Made by a program: the position numbers and the translations under genes
Notes under the pieces: generated by a model
Told to the model about the DNA's origin: nothing
Seen by the model: the letters and a program-made list of their open reading frames with translations, nothing else
The model's database searches: none
From: Bowmanella denitrificans
Lineage (GTDB): Bacteria; Pseudomonadota; Gammaproteobacteria; Enterobacterales; Alteromonadaceae
Assembly (NCBI RefSeq): GCF_002887595.1
Contig: NZ_PEBU01000001.1
Location: forward strand, 434,001 to 498,000
Reading direction: 5' to 3'
DNA length: 64,000 nt
Shown: positions 35,747 through 45,368 of the stretch, piece by piece
Layout: the number at the start of each line of letters is the position of its first letter
Position numbering within the stretch: the stretch's first letter is position 1

Positions 35747-37063
35747 ATGCGTGTATTGCCTAAGAGCGCCTTTGGTCAGACCGTACTGCTGATCGGTTTA
35801 TTGCTGTTGATCAACCAGGTGGTGTCTTACCTGTCGGTGACCTATTACTTTATTCGTCCCACTTACCAGCAGATCAATCATCTGCTGGCTAATCAGGTTA
35901 ATGTGATTTTCCTGGAAGGACTGGACCATCAGGACCCTGATTTACACAGGGAATTCTTTGATGCCACGGGTATTCGCATTTTGTCCGAAGCAGAGGCCAG
36001 ACAACAGGGTTTGGACCAGGCCAGACATTATCAGTCATTATCCAGACAAATGTCGGAGCGCCTGGGTGGCAGTGCCGATGTACGTATTACGCCGGGCGAT
36101 CCTTATATGTTCTGGGTCAATCCTCCACAGGACCCCAATTTGTGGATCACCATTCCCATGCAGGGTCTGGGCGAAACCGACATTTCACCACTGACCATCT
36201 ATCTGATGGTCATTGGTGTACTCAGCGTGGCGGGCGGCTGGTTATTTGTGCGGCGCCTTAACAAACCCCTGCAGGCCCTTCAACATGCCGCCATGGCCGT
36301 GGCCCGGGGTAATTTTCCAGCCCCGCTGAAAGAAAGTGGCTCAAGTGAGATTATGGCGGTAACCCGTGCGTTCAATCAGATGTCACGGGGTATTAAGCAG
36401 CTTGAAGACGACCGGGCATTGCTGACAGCAGGCATTTCCCATGATTTGCGCACGCCGTTAACCCGTATCCGTCTGGCCACCGAAATGTTACCAGACCAAC
36501 AGGAATGGATTCGCGATGGCATTAATCATGATATTGAGGATATGAACGATATCATCGACCAGTTTATCAATTATGTGCGCCAGGACCGTCAGGAGAAACT
36601 GGAGAGAGTTAACCTTAACAGCCTGATTGACGATGTAGTGCGCGTCAGGGATATAGAAGAGAATCACCACATCAAGCTTGAACTGGCCGAGGTGCCGGAC
36701 TTACAGCTGCGCAAAGTGGCGATTAAGCGCGTGCTGGATAACCTGATTGAAAACGCCTTTCGTTACGGCAGCCCACATATAGAGATTAGTTCTGGCTATA
36801 ACAAAAAGCGCCGCGAAGTGAGCTTTAGTGTGCGTGACCATGGCCCGGGTATTCCTGAAGATCAAATCGACAATCTGTTTCAACCCTTTACGCAGGGCGA
36901 CAAGGCTAGGGGCAGCCTCGGCTCGGGTCTGGGACTGGCCATTATTAAACGCATCGTTGATATGCATCTTGGCAGTATCAGGCTGGAAAATCATCCGGAT
37001 GGAGGACTGGTTGCCAAAGTGGCTTTGCCGAGCAAGCTTGACAGCAGCGGCAAATTACCTTAG
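35747..37063 (+). CDS. envZ: EnvZ sensor histidine kinase
   Basis: A 438-residue membrane kinase. It has an N-terminal membrane helix ([20 protein letters not shown]), a periplasmic loop of about 115 residues, a second helix near residue 150, and HAMP. The dimerisation helix carries the phospho-histidine in [20 protein letters not shown]. The ATPase domain has [17 protein letters not shown] and [13 protein letters not shown]. It phosphorylates OmpR. The arrangement ompR-envZ is as in enterics. Confidence 0.95.
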   Translation: MRVLPKSAFGQTVLLIGLLLLINQVVSYLSVTYYFIRPTYQQINHLLANQVNVIFLEGLDHQDPDLHREFFDATGIRILSEAEARQQGLDQARHYQSLSRQMSERLGGSADVRITPGDPYMFWVNPPQDPNLWITIPMQGLGETDISPLTIYLMVIGVLSVAGGWLFVRRLNKPLQALQHAAMAVARGNFPAPLKESGSSEIMAVTRAFNQMSRGIKQLEDDRALLTAGISHDLRTPLTRIRLATEMLPDQQEWIRDGINHDIEDMNDIIDQFINYVRQDRQEKLERVNLNSLIDDVVRVRDIEENHHIKLELAEVPDLQLRKVAIKRVLDNLIENAFRYGSPHIEISSGYNKKRREVSFSVRDHGPGIPEDQIDNLFQPFTQGDKARGSLGSGLGLAIIKRIVDMHLGSIRLENHPDGGLVAKVALPSKLDSSGKLP

Positions 37064-37217
37064 CAGCGCACACACAGAATTTTACAATTTTATCACGCCA
37101 TTAACCTACCACACCCTTGCTTTACATTGCGGCTGCCCGGGCGGCTGGTACTATGGGCCTGACTATCATCGCCGACAAATGACAAACAGCCTCATATAAC
37201 AATAGTAAGGAATAATT

Positions 37218-38669
37218 ATGGCATCTAAAGTCGTTGCGCTCGCCGCGGCCATGTTGATGCTGGGTTGCAGCCCAAAGCCTGCAGACACCAGTACCAACAC
37301 CCTGGCGGAAAAACTGGCTGATAAAGCCCAATCAATGTCCAGCCCTGTGAGTTTTAATGTCCCCGTTCACTACAGCAAGCTGGACAACGGTTTAAAAGTG
37401 GTTATCTCACCGGATGACACCGCCCCCATCGCCACAATTGGCGTTTACTACAACATTGGTTTTCGCATAGAGCCCAAAGACAGAACCGGCTTTGCCCATT
37501 TGTTTGAGCATATGATGTTTCAGGGCTCGGAAAATCTGGGCAAGATGGAATTTATCAGTCTGGTGCAAAACAATGGCGGCGTGTTGAACGGTTCGACCCG
37601 CTTCGATTACACCAACTATTTTGAAATTGTCCCGGCGCACAAGCTGGAAACCATGCTGTGGGCCGAAGCTGACCGTATGAAGGGCCTGGCCATCACCCAG
37701 GAAAACCTGACAAACCAACAAGGGGTAGTTAAGAACGAGGTGAAAGTGAACGTTCTTAACCAGCCTTACGGCGGTTTTCCCTGGCTGGATATGCCGCAAT
37801 ACGCCTTCAATAACTGGTATAACGCACATAACTTCTACGGTGACCTGGCTGATTTGGATGCCGCCACCCTGGAAGACGTAAAAGCCTTCTTCGACATGTA
37901 CTACGCGCCCAATAATGCTGTGGTGGTGGTGGTAGGTGATGTAGAGGTAGACACTACCTTGGCCATGATTAAACAGTACTTTGGGGCCATTCCCAGTGCT
38001 GAACTGGCGGCCCAGCCAGATCTGACCGAACTGCGTCAGGAGCAGGAGAAACGCTTTAACAAATTTGACCGGTTAGCGCCCAAACCAGCCTTTGCGTTCG
38101 CCTATAAAATGCCGCCACGTAACACACCTGAATATTATGCTATGGGCATAATCGACCAGTTGCTGGTACAAGGAGACGACAGTCTGCTGCATCAGGAACT
38201 GGTCAAAGAGCGCCAGGTGACAGGTGATGTGGGCGGGGGTATCAACTACTTGCTGGGCAATATGTTTAATTATAATGGCCCCATGTTGTGGATGAGCTCA
38301 TTTACCCATGACGAGCAACACAGCGAAAAAGACCTGGTATCAGCAGTGGATGCGGTGGTGGCCAGACTGGCCGAACAACCCATAGATGAAAAAGATATTC
38401 AGCGCGCTTTGGTGAAACTGCGTTCAGATCTGTATGACAACATCGATGGCTTCTATGGCTTTGGCAAACTGGACCTGCTGGCCAGCTTCGCCCTGTTCGA
38501 TGACAACCCGGCACGCATTAACGAACTGGAAGCCAACTTCAAGGCCGTTACCCCTGAGCTGATTAAAGCCACGGTAAAAGAGTATTTACGTCCGGGCAAT
38601 CGCACCATCTTGACCCTGACACCGGGTGAAGCCCCGTCCCAGGCCACCGCGCAAGGAGAACAACAATGA
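37218..38669 (+). CDS. M16 zinc metallopeptidase, lipoprotein (catalytic subunit)
   Basis: The 483-residue product has a lipoprotein signal (AAAMLMLGC) and an intact inverted zinc motif HLFEH with His94 and His98; the distal glutamate lies in the following helix (TNQQGVVKNEV). The second half is the inactive M16 lobe. It should be a periplasmic, lipid-anchored peptidase. It overlaps by 4 bp a second M16 gene that lacks the zinc motif, the usual layout for a two-subunit M16B peptidase. Natural substrates are unknown. Confidence 0.92.
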   Translation: MASKVVALAAAMLMLGCSPKPADTSTNTLAEKLADKAQSMSSPVSFNVPVHYSKLDNGLKVVISPDDTAPIATIGVYYNIGFRIEPKDRTGFAHLFEHMMFQGSENLGKMEFISLVQNNGGVLNGSTRFDYTNYFEIVPAHKLETMLWAEADRMKGLAITQENLTNQQGVVKNEVKVNVLNQPYGGFPWLDMPQYAFNNWYNAHNFYGDLADLDAATLEDVKAFFDMYYAPNNAVVVVVGDVEVDTTLAMIKQYFGAIPSAELAAQPDLTELRQEQEKRFNKFDRLAPKPAFAFAYKMPPRNTPEYYAMGIIDQLLVQGDDSLLHQELVKERQVTGDVGGGINYLLGNMFNYNGPMLWMSSFTHDEQHSEKDLVSAVDAVVARLAEQPIDEKDIQRALVKLRSDLYDNIDGFYGFGKLDLLASFALFDDNPARINELEANFKAVTPELIKATVKEYLRPGNRTILTLTPGEAPSQATAQGEQQ

Positions 38670-40048
38670 AAAACGCTTTGTACATGCTGTGTGGCGCCCT
38701 GTTGCTGAACATTCATGTTCAGGCCAAGGAACTGCCACCACAAGGCGGGCAACCCCAGGATTTTAATCTGACCCAAACCCGCGACATTCAATTGGACAAC
38801 GGTCTAACTGTGACCTTTGTGCAATATGGCAAAACGCCCAAGGTCACTCTGCGCCTGATTACCGACACCGGCAACGTGGATGACCAGGGTAAAGACGCCG
38901 TATCGGATATCAGCTATCAGTTGCTGACCGAAGGCAGCCAAACCCTCAACGCCAAACAAATCGCCGAAGCTGCAGCAGAGATGGGCGGGCAGGTGAATAC
39001 CTCGGTGGCCACCAATGCCAGCTTTTTGCAAATGGATGTCCTGAGCGAATTTGCCCCGGATGCAGTGCGCCTGCTGGCCGACCTGGCTATCCGTCCGAAA
39101 TTTGCTGAAGCCGACTTGCAACGGGCCGTGGCCAACTTTGTGCGGGACCTGAAAGTCAATAAATCTCAGGCCCAGAGCCAGGCAACCGAAGCCTTCTACC
39201 GTGCCGTGTATGGCGACCATCCCTATGCCAATGTATTTGCCGATGAAGCCAAGGTCGAGGCACTGACCCTGGCCGATGTACAGAGCTTTGTCAGTACTAA
39301 CCTTGTGGCCAAACGCAGCCATCTGTATATATCAGGTCAGTTTGATGAAGCCAGCACTGAGCAGGCGGTGCGCCAGGCCTTTGCCGATATGTCCGGTGGT
39401 CAGGCGCGGACATTGACCAAACCCAGCCTTCAGGCCGAAGCCGAACTAGTGTTTATTGCCAGAGAACAGGCCCCACAGTCCACTATTCGCCTGGGCTTAC
39501 CCGTGGTGGACCCGTCGCACCCGGATTTTGTCGGCCTGACCACCATGAATACCCTGCTCGGGGGGGCTTTTTCCAGTCGCATTACCTCCAATATTCGTGA
39601 AGACAAGGGCTACACCTACTCACCAAACAGCAGCCTGGCCACACGTGTGGGTGCTGCCCTTTGGTATGAGGGTGCTGATGTCACGGCAGAGTCAACCGGC
39701 GCGGCCATCGCCGAGATCATAAAAGAGATAAAACGCCTGCAAACAGAAGCGCCCGCTAAACAAGAATTAGACGGTTTTAAAAACTATTTGTCTGGCATTT
39801 ATGTGTTGCAGAATTCATCGCGCACCGCCATTATCAACCAGTTGTGGAACCTGAAGAGTCATGGCCTGCCGCTGTCTCATCTGCAAACCTATTTGCAGAA
39901 GGTGAATGCTTTGACCCCGCAGCAGATTTCCGCACTGGCGGCAAAGTACCTGCCGCTGGATAAAATGACCCTGGTCGTAGTAGGTGACCCCGCTGTGCAG
40001 CAACAGCTTGGTCAGGTTGCCGAACTTAAATCTGTTTACGGCCTCTAA
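38666..40048 (+). CDS. M16-like protein, non-catalytic partner
   Basis: A 460-residue exported protein (signal MKNALYMLCGALLLNIHVQA) with the M16 fold. At the position of HxxEH it reads VSDISYQLLTEG, so zinc binding is lost. The C-terminal lobe keeps the Arg/Tyr region typical of the substrate-binding subunit (FSSRITSNIREDKGYTY). It should pair with the catalytic M16 protein encoded just upstream (ATGA overlap). A strong hairpin follows its stop. Confidence 0.9.
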   Translation: MKNALYMLCGALLLNIHVQAKELPPQGGQPQDFNLTQTRDIQLDNGLTVTFVQYGKTPKVTLRLITDTGNVDDQGKDAVSDISYQLLTEGSQTLNAKQIAEAAAEMGGQVNTSVATNASFLQMDVLSEFAPDAVRLLADLAIRPKFAEADLQRAVANFVRDLKVNKSQAQSQATEAFYRAVYGDHPYANVFADEAKVEALTLADVQSFVSTNLVAKRSHLYISGQFDEASTEQAVRQAFADMSGGQARTLTKPSLQAEAELVFIAREQAPQSTIRLGLPVVDPSHPDFVGLTTMNTLLGGAFSSRITSNIREDKGYTYSPNSSLATRVGAALWYEGADVTAESTGAAIAEIIKEIKRLQTEAPAKQELDGFKNYLSGIYVLQNSSRTAIINQLWNLKSHGLPLSHLQTYLQKVNALTPQQISALAAKYLPLDKMTLVVVGDPAVQQQLGQVAELKSVYGL

Positions 40049-40088
40049 GGCCAGGGCCTTGCCGGTGCCTTGGTGCACCGGCGGCCTT
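40047..40088 (+). terminator. Hairpin after the M16 pair
   Basis: The inner stem GCCGGTGC (40061-40068) and GCACCGGC (40075-40082) is flanked by outer AAGGCC (40047-40052) and GGCCTT (40083-40088), with TTTG after. The T tract is short, so it is a probable but weak terminator before the ABC cluster. Confidence 0.55.
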
Positions 40089-40135
40089 TGATTGCAATAT
40101 GTTGCTGCACCGACAGCCCCACACGAGTCGCAGGG

Positions 40136-40813
40136 ATGATTGAAGTAGAAAAATTGAGTCGTATCTATGGCAGGGGGGAAACCCAGGTAACGGCACTGGA
40201 TGATGTGTCGCTGCGTATCGATGCAAATGAATTTGTCGCCATTATGGGTACATCGGGTTCAGGTAAGTCCACCCTGATGAATATTCTCGGCTGCCTGGAT
40301 TCCCCCACCAAGGGCCATTACCGGCTGGCAGGCCAGAATATCGCCAGCCTGGATGATGAATCCCTGTCAGGGATCCGTAACCGCCAGATTGGCTTTATCT
40401 TCCAGACATTCCATTTATTGCCGCGATTAAATGCGGTGCAGAATGTCATGCTGCCGCTACGTTATTCAGATATCAGTATTCAGGATGCCCGTCAGCGTGC
40501 CAGTGATATTCTCGCTCAGGTGGGCCTTGGTCATCGCGCTCACCATAAACCATTTGAAATGTCCGGTGGGCAGCGCCAGCGGGTGGCTATTGCCAGGGCT
40601 CTGGTCAATCAACCCAAAGTGATTTTTGCCGACGAACCCACCGGCAACCTGGATACCCGTACTTCCGAAGAAATTATGGCTTTGCTAACCGGGCTGCATA
40701 AACAAGGGCAAACCATCGTCATGGTCACCCATGAGGAAGATATTGCCGCCCATGCCGGCCGTGTTATCCGCATGAAAGACGGTCTGGTAGTGGAGGACAG
40801 CTTATGCAATTAA
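40136..40813 (+). CDS. ABC transporter ATP-binding protein, MacB/LolD type
   Basis: A 225-residue ATPase with Walker A GTSGSGKSTLMNILG, Q-loop FIFQTFHLLPRL, signature MSGGQRQRVAIARAL, and Walker B VIFADEPTGNLD followed by the switch histidine in MVTHEED. It belongs to the MacB/LolD/FtsE mechanotransmission group and should drive the MacB-like permease encoded 3.3 kb downstream. The start at 40136 is chosen because similarity begins there; its ribosome-binding sequence is poor. Its end overlaps the first adaptor gene by 10 bp. Confidence 0.93.
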   Translation: MIEVEKLSRIYGRGETQVTALDDVSLRIDANEFVAIMGTSGSGKSTLMNILGCLDSPTKGHYRLAGQNIASLDDESLSGIRNRQIGFIFQTFHLLPRLNAVQNVMLPLRYSDISIQDARQRASDILAQVGLGHRAHHKPFEMSGGQRQRVAIARALVNQPKVIFADEPTGNLDTRTSEEIMALLTGLHKQGQTIVMVTHEEDIAAHAGRVIRMKDGLVVEDSLCN

Positions 40814-41754
40814 GAATTCTATTGCTGGCCTGGTTGTCATGTCCCTTGCTGGCCAGCCCCTTATTACTCACAGGTCAGGTCAGGGCGGCAGACAGTCAGG
40901 TGTTTTATGCACCACGCACCGACAACTGGCGTGTGCAGGTCGACTGGATGATGAAGGAAGGTCAGGTTGCCCAGGTCGGCGATCCCGTAGTGGTATTCGA
41001 TGGCAGTGGTATTCAGGCCAGTATTGATCAGGAAGAAGTCAGCCTGATCAATGCCCGAGAAGAGCTGGTTCGCCAGCAGTCAGATGGAGAGTTAAAAGTA
41101 CTGGAAGCCCAGTCGGGCCTGGACAGAGCCGAGCTGCTGGTACAAAAAGCACGGCTGGATGCGTCGGTACCCAAGGGCACACACAGCACCTTTGATTATG
41201 AGAAGTATCAGTTGGAGCTGGAAAAGGCCCTGGTTGCCAAAACCAAAGCGGTGGATAAGCTGGATCAGGCCAAATTCAGCCACCAGACCGCCCTGGAGAA
41301 GCAGCAACTTAAAATTGAAAACCATGAGCGGCAACTGGCCTACCACCGCCACAAGCTGACCCTGATGAATCAAACCGCCCAGCGTAGCGGCCCGGTTATC
41401 TATGCCGATCACCCCTGGAATGGTGAAAAAATGTTTGTCGGCGCAACTGCCCAGCCCGGTTGGCGTATTGCCGAAATTCCGGCCATTTCCGGTTTATATG
41501 TAGAGGCCTGGGTGCACGAAGCCGACCAGGCAAGACTGCAACCCGGCCAGGCTGCCTGGTTGAGCCTGGATGCCTTCCCCCAGCGGCGCTTTGAGGCAAA
41601 ACTCAAGGATGTCTCGCAACAACCCGAACAACGACGCGAATGGGGTAATGATGCCTATTTCCGTGCCACCTTTGAATTTGATGTGCCGGACAATCTGACC
41701 TTGCTGCCGGGTATGAGTGCACAATTGGAACTGCAGGGAGAACAGGATGTATAA
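40804..41754 (+). CDS. HlyD/MacA-type adaptor 1 (signal peptide, not a lipoprotein)
   Basis: A 316-residue exported protein with a signal peptide ending near LLASPLLL. The lipoyl half (WRVQVDWMMKEGQVAQVGDP) leads into a long coiled-coil hairpin, residues about 75-190, rich in Gln, Glu and Lys. Then come VIYADHPWNGEKMFVGATAQ and a beta-barrel region ending LLPGMSAQLEL. It is the first of three different adaptors in this cluster. The overlaps on both sides indicate translational coupling. Confidence 0.85.
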   Translation: MQLRILLLAWLSCPLLASPLLLTGQVRAADSQVFYAPRTDNWRVQVDWMMKEGQVAQVGDPVVVFDGSGIQASIDQEEVSLINAREELVRQQSDGELKVLEAQSGLDRAELLVQKARLDASVPKGTHSTFDYEKYQLELEKALVAKTKAVDKLDQAKFSHQTALEKQQLKIENHERQLAYHRHKLTLMNQTAQRSGPVIYADHPWNGEKMFVGATAQPGWRIAEIPAISGLYVEAWVHEADQARLQPGQAAWLSLDAFPQRRFEAKLKDVSQQPEQRREWGNDAYFRATFEFDVPDNLTLLPGMSAQLELQGEQDV

Positions 41755-42895
41755 ATGGCTATCGCTGCTGTGGCTGGGCCTGTTAACCGCCTGCAGTCCA
41801 CCACAAGGTCAACAGGCACAGCGGGAAAAACTAACCAATCTGGTGGAAGCCAGTGGTGAGCTGAAACCGCTGCAAAGTGCGGTGTTGGCACCACCTGCGG
41901 TGGAACGCATGTGGCAATTCCAGATCAAGCATATGGCACCGGATAACAGCCGGGTTGAAGCAGGACAACTGGTACTGGCCTTTGACGATAAACAGGTCAG
42001 AGACCGGTTGCTGGACAAGCAGGCAGAGCTGGCCACGGCAGAAAAAGAACTGGAAAACCAGACTCTCAAGCAAGAAGCCGATGGCGAGGAATTAAAACTG
42101 CAATTGGCAGAAATGCAGATGAATTACGATAAAGCCAAACGCCGGGCTGACATCGTTGATAACTCCCGTTCCGAACTGGAACGGCAAAAAAGCGTACTGG
42201 ACTTTAAAATCGCACAAATTGATCTGCATCTGGCCAAGGAGAAACTCAATCACCATCATGCTTCCAAGGCCCGCAACATTAAACTGGCCAGCGGTAAAGT
42301 AGAGCGCCTGCAAGGGGAAGTACGCGAGTTACAGCAATCTATCGACAAGTTACAGATCCATGCCCCTTTTGCCGGCATAGTGCTGTACAAGGCAGACTGG
42401 AATGGTGAAAAGCCCCTGGTAGGAGAATCGGTTAATTTTGGCCAGGCGGTATTGGAAATTGCCAAGCCCGACCAGCTACAGGTGATTGCCCAGGTACGTG
42501 AATCCGACAGTGGTCAGGTGAAACCCGGCCAAAGCGTTGAAGTTATTCTGTCCGGTAGTCAGGAAGTGGTGGTCAGCGGCAAGGTGGAGTCCCTTGGCCA
42601 GGTATTTCGCAATATGTCGCGCCAGGATAAACGGCGTATTATTGATGCCGCCATCGTGCTGGATACGGTCGATCTGGACAGTATGCGACCCGGTATGACC
42701 GCCAGGGTTAAAATTCATACCCAAACCTTTGATGAAGCCCTGACCTTACCTCAGCAACTGGTGAAAAAGGATGAGCAGGGTTATTGGGTTATGCTGGCCG
42801 ACGGCTCCCGCCAGGATGTTGAAGTCACGTCACTGACCCAGGGTAAGGCTGTGATTAATCAGGGTCTGAGCGAAGGGGATTGGGTGCTGCCATGA
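41747..42895 (+). CDS. HlyD/MacA-type adaptor 2 (lipoprotein)
   Basis: A 382-residue product with lipobox LGLLTAC after a short signal. It has the lipoyl half around APPAVERMWQ, a coiled coil over about residues 90-195, the second lipoyl half LQIHAPFAGIVLYKADWNGE, and beta-barrel PGQSVEVILSG with the C-terminal domain. The start at 41747 overlaps the previous stop by 8 bp. The motif Y-x-ADWNGEKP is shared with adaptor 3 (YADWSGQKP) and adaptor 1 (YADHPWNGEK), so the three probably arose by duplication. Confidence 0.87.
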   Translation: MYKWLSLLWLGLLTACSPPQGQQAQREKLTNLVEASGELKPLQSAVLAPPAVERMWQFQIKHMAPDNSRVEAGQLVLAFDDKQVRDRLLDKQAELATAEKELENQTLKQEADGEELKLQLAEMQMNYDKAKRRADIVDNSRSELERQKSVLDFKIAQIDLHLAKEKLNHHHASKARNIKLASGKVERLQGEVRELQQSIDKLQIHAPFAGIVLYKADWNGEKPLVGESVNFGQAVLEIAKPDQLQVIAQVRESDSGQVKPGQSVEVILSGSQEVVVSGKVESLGQVFRNMSRQDKRRIIDAAIVLDTVDLDSMRPGMTARVKIHTQTFDEALTLPQQLVKKDEQGYWVMLADGSRQDVEVTSLTQGKAVINQGLSEGDWVLP

Positions 42896-44079
42896 AAAAA
42901 CTGATGCCTTTTGCCCTGTTACTGCTTGGTGCCTGCAGTGAAGATACAGAACAAATTCCCTTGTACGAGGCCAGTCAGCAAACCTTGTCTGTGGTGGTGC
43001 CCGCCAGTGGTGAGTTGTTTGCGGCCCGTTCAGAAATGGTAACGGCCCCGGCCTTTCGTAATGGCCCACAAAGTCTGGCCTGGCTGGCTCCTGAGTTTAG
43101 CCAGGTCAGCAAAGGAGACGTGATTGCCCGTTTTGACGCCGAAAGCTTGCAATTACGGGCAGAGCAGTCACAACACCGCATGGCCCTGAGCGACCTGGAT
43201 ATTCAGGAAAAAGATGCCGAACTCAGTACCCAGGGCGATGCTATCAGCAAAGACATCGAACTGGTGGGAGAAGAAAAAACCTTTGCCGAGCAGTTCGCCA
43301 TCGAAGACCTGCAGATCCGCTCTAAACTGGAAATACTGGAGTCTTTGCAGGACAAGGAATATCTGGGTGCCAAGCAGGAATATCTGCATTGGAAAGACGA
43401 CAGCTTCCAGCAAAGTTCCGCCGGTGAGCTGGGCTTGCTGGCCATGCAAAAATCTCAGCACCAACAGCGCCTGGAGTCTTTTACCAGCAGTTTGGATTTG
43501 CTGGAAGTCAAAGCCCCCCATGATGGCACCCTGGTGTATTATGCCGACTGGTCTGGGCAAAAACCCAGTGTCGGGCAGACTATGTGGCCAGGCTCGAAAA
43601 TTGCCACACTGCCAGATTTAAGCCTGATCAAGGCCAAGCTTTTTGTACTGGAAGCCGAAGCGCTAAGCCTGGCCCCGGGGCAGGCTGTCAGCCTGTATCT
43701 GGTGGCACAACCGCAGACCGAACTGAAAGGCGAGGTGGAAGCGGTGGCGCCTATGCCATCCAGCATCCGCCGCAATGATCCGCAGAAATATTATGAAGTA
43801 ACCGTCAGCCTGAATCAGCAGAACAGGGATCTTTTGGTGCCAGGGCGGAAAGTGGAAGCAAAGATTCAGGTGCTGGACCAACCAGACAGCCTGGTGGTGC
43901 CGCTGCAAAGCCTGTTTAACCAACAAAACCAGCATATTGTTTATCGCAAAAACGGCAGTGGCTTCGACCCTGTTCCCGTGCAGATAGGACGTACCAGTTT
44001 GTCGTTTGCTCAGATCCTCAGCGGTCTGGAAGAGGGCGATGAGGTGGCGTTGGTGAATGTTAAGGATGCACAGCCATGA
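42892..44079 (+). CDS. HlyD/MacA-type adaptor 3 (lipoprotein)
   Basis: A 395-residue lipoprotein (LLLLGAC lipobox). It has the same domain order as adaptor 2: a lipoyl half, a long hairpin between about residues 85 and 200, then LEVKAPHDGTLVYYADWSGQ as the second lipoyl half, a beta barrel, and a C-terminal domain. It starts at ATG 42892, overlapping the previous stop (ATGA), and ends overlapping the permease start by 4 bp. No outer-membrane channel is encoded in the cluster. Confidence 0.87.
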   Translation: MKKLMPFALLLLGACSEDTEQIPLYEASQQTLSVVVPASGELFAARSEMVTAPAFRNGPQSLAWLAPEFSQVSKGDVIARFDAESLQLRAEQSQHRMALSDLDIQEKDAELSTQGDAISKDIELVGEEKTFAEQFAIEDLQIRSKLEILESLQDKEYLGAKQEYLHWKDDSFQQSSAGELGLLAMQKSQHQQRLESFTSSLDLLEVKAPHDGTLVYYADWSGQKPSVGQTMWPGSKIATLPDLSLIKAKLFVLEAEALSLAPGQAVSLYLVAQPQTELKGEVEAVAPMPSSIRRNDPQKYYEVTVSLNQQNRDLLVPGRKVEAKIQVLDQPDSLVVPLQSLFNQQNQHIVYRKNGSGFDPVPVQIGRTSLSFAQILSGLEEGDEVALVNVKDAQP

Positions 44080-45311
44080 AGTACCTGATGTTGTTGCTGG
44101 ATACCCTGGAAGAGCTGCGCCAGCATGCCCTGCGCACCTTTTTAACCCTGCTGGGAATGATTTTCGGTGTTGGCGCGGTGATTGCCATGCTGAATATCGG
44201 GGCCGGGGCCGAACGTGAAGCCCTGCGTATGATCGACAGCATGGGCCTGCGCAATCTGATCATTAATGCGCGGGAATTCGAGCAGGAAGCCTTACAGGAA
44301 CAGCGTAAGCATTCCCGCGGCCTGAGTTTGCGTGACGGTGAAATTGCCACCACCAGCCTGCCCTTTGTCAGCGATTTCGCCGCACAACGCAAACTGGACA
44401 CCTACGAGTTATTCAGCCTGTCCGGGCGCAGCGACGGTGAAGCCGTCGGGGTCAGTGCCAGTTATTTTGAACTGAGTAAGCTGGACCTGGCCGATGGCCG
44501 GGTACTGAATGACGAAGACGAGCGCCATCTGGCTCAGGTGGCGTTGCTGGGGGCCAATACCGCTGCCCAGCTGTTCCCGCTCGGCGATGCGCTGGGGCAG
44601 AATATCAAGATTAACCACTTGTGGTTTAAGGTGGTAGGTGTGCTGCAAGCCCCGTTTCTGAGTAAAGAAGAATTCCAGGGGATTAAGCTGGGCGGTGAAC
44701 AAAACCAGGTGTTTATTCCCTTGCAAACTGCCATGCGTAAGTTTCCGGCCGAATGGCTGGACAGCGAAATCAGCAGCCTGAAGCTGAAAATTAGCGAAGA
44801 CACTGATCCTATGGTGGCGGCTAAGGCCATTAACAGGTTACTGGAACAGCGTCATAACCAGATTGACGACTACGATATGCTGGTGCCGGCTGCTCTGCTG
44901 GCCCAGCAAAAGCAAACCCAGCAGATTTTTAATATCGTGATGTCCTGTGTGGCGGGTATTTCCCTGCTGGTTGGCGGCATTGGCATTATGAATATTATGC
45001 TGGCCACCGTATTAGAGCGCACCACAGAAATCGGCCTGCTGCGTGCGGTTGGCGCGACCTGCCGGGATATTCGCGTGCAGTTTGTGGCAGAAAGCCTGAC
45101 CATTTCCATTGTCGGCGGCCTGCTGGGGATTTTATTTGGAATTGGCCTGTCGGAAGTTATCGCCCTGTTTAGTGGTTGGGCAGTGAGCTGGTCACTGGCC
45201 GCGATTATTCTGTCCTTCAGTATCTGTACCGCTATTGGCCTGGGTTTTGGTATTTATCCGGCGGTCAAGGCATCGCAATTAGACCCTATTGAAGCCTTGC
45301 AGCATAACTAG
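44076..45311 (+). CDS. MacB-type ABC transporter permease
   Basis: A 411-residue permease with the MacB/FtsX layout. The N-terminal helix (RTFLTLLGMIFGVGAVIAML) is followed by a large periplasmic domain of about 240 residues and three C-terminal helices, the first containing SLLVGGIGIMNIMLATVLERT and the ERTTEIGLLRAVGA coupling segment. It lacks a fused ATPase and should use the ATPase encoded at the start of the cluster. Together they would form a tripartite exporter of unknown substrate. A strong terminator follows. Confidence 0.93.
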   Translation: MKYLMLLLDTLEELRQHALRTFLTLLGMIFGVGAVIAMLNIGAGAEREALRMIDSMGLRNLIINAREFEQEALQEQRKHSRGLSLRDGEIATTSLPFVSDFAAQRKLDTYELFSLSGRSDGEAVGVSASYFELSKLDLADGRVLNDEDERHLAQVALLGANTAAQLFPLGDALGQNIKINHLWFKVVGVLQAPFLSKEEFQGIKLGGEQNQVFIPLQTAMRKFPAEWLDSEISSLKLKISEDTDPMVAAKAINRLLEQRHNQIDDYDMLVPAALLAQQKQTQQIFNIVMSCVAGISLLVGGIGIMNIMLATVLERTTEIGLLRAVGATCRDIRVQFVAESLTISIVGGLLGILFGIGLSEVIALFSGWAVSWSLAAIILSFSICTAIGLGFGIYPAVKASQLDPIEALQHN

Positions 45312-45335
45312 ATCGCAAAGCATTGCCGGGTAAAA

Positions 45336-45368
45336 GCAGGGAGTACCAGTCAGCTCCCTGCCTTTTTT
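45336..45368. terminator. Bidirectional terminator after the ABC cluster
   Basis: The arms GCAGGGAG (45336-45343) and CTCCCTGC (45354-45361) are followed on the + strand by CTTTTTT, and on the minus strand by TTTTACC. It serves both the ABC cluster and the convergent immunity-like gene, whose stop codon overlaps the T tract. Confidence 0.92.
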
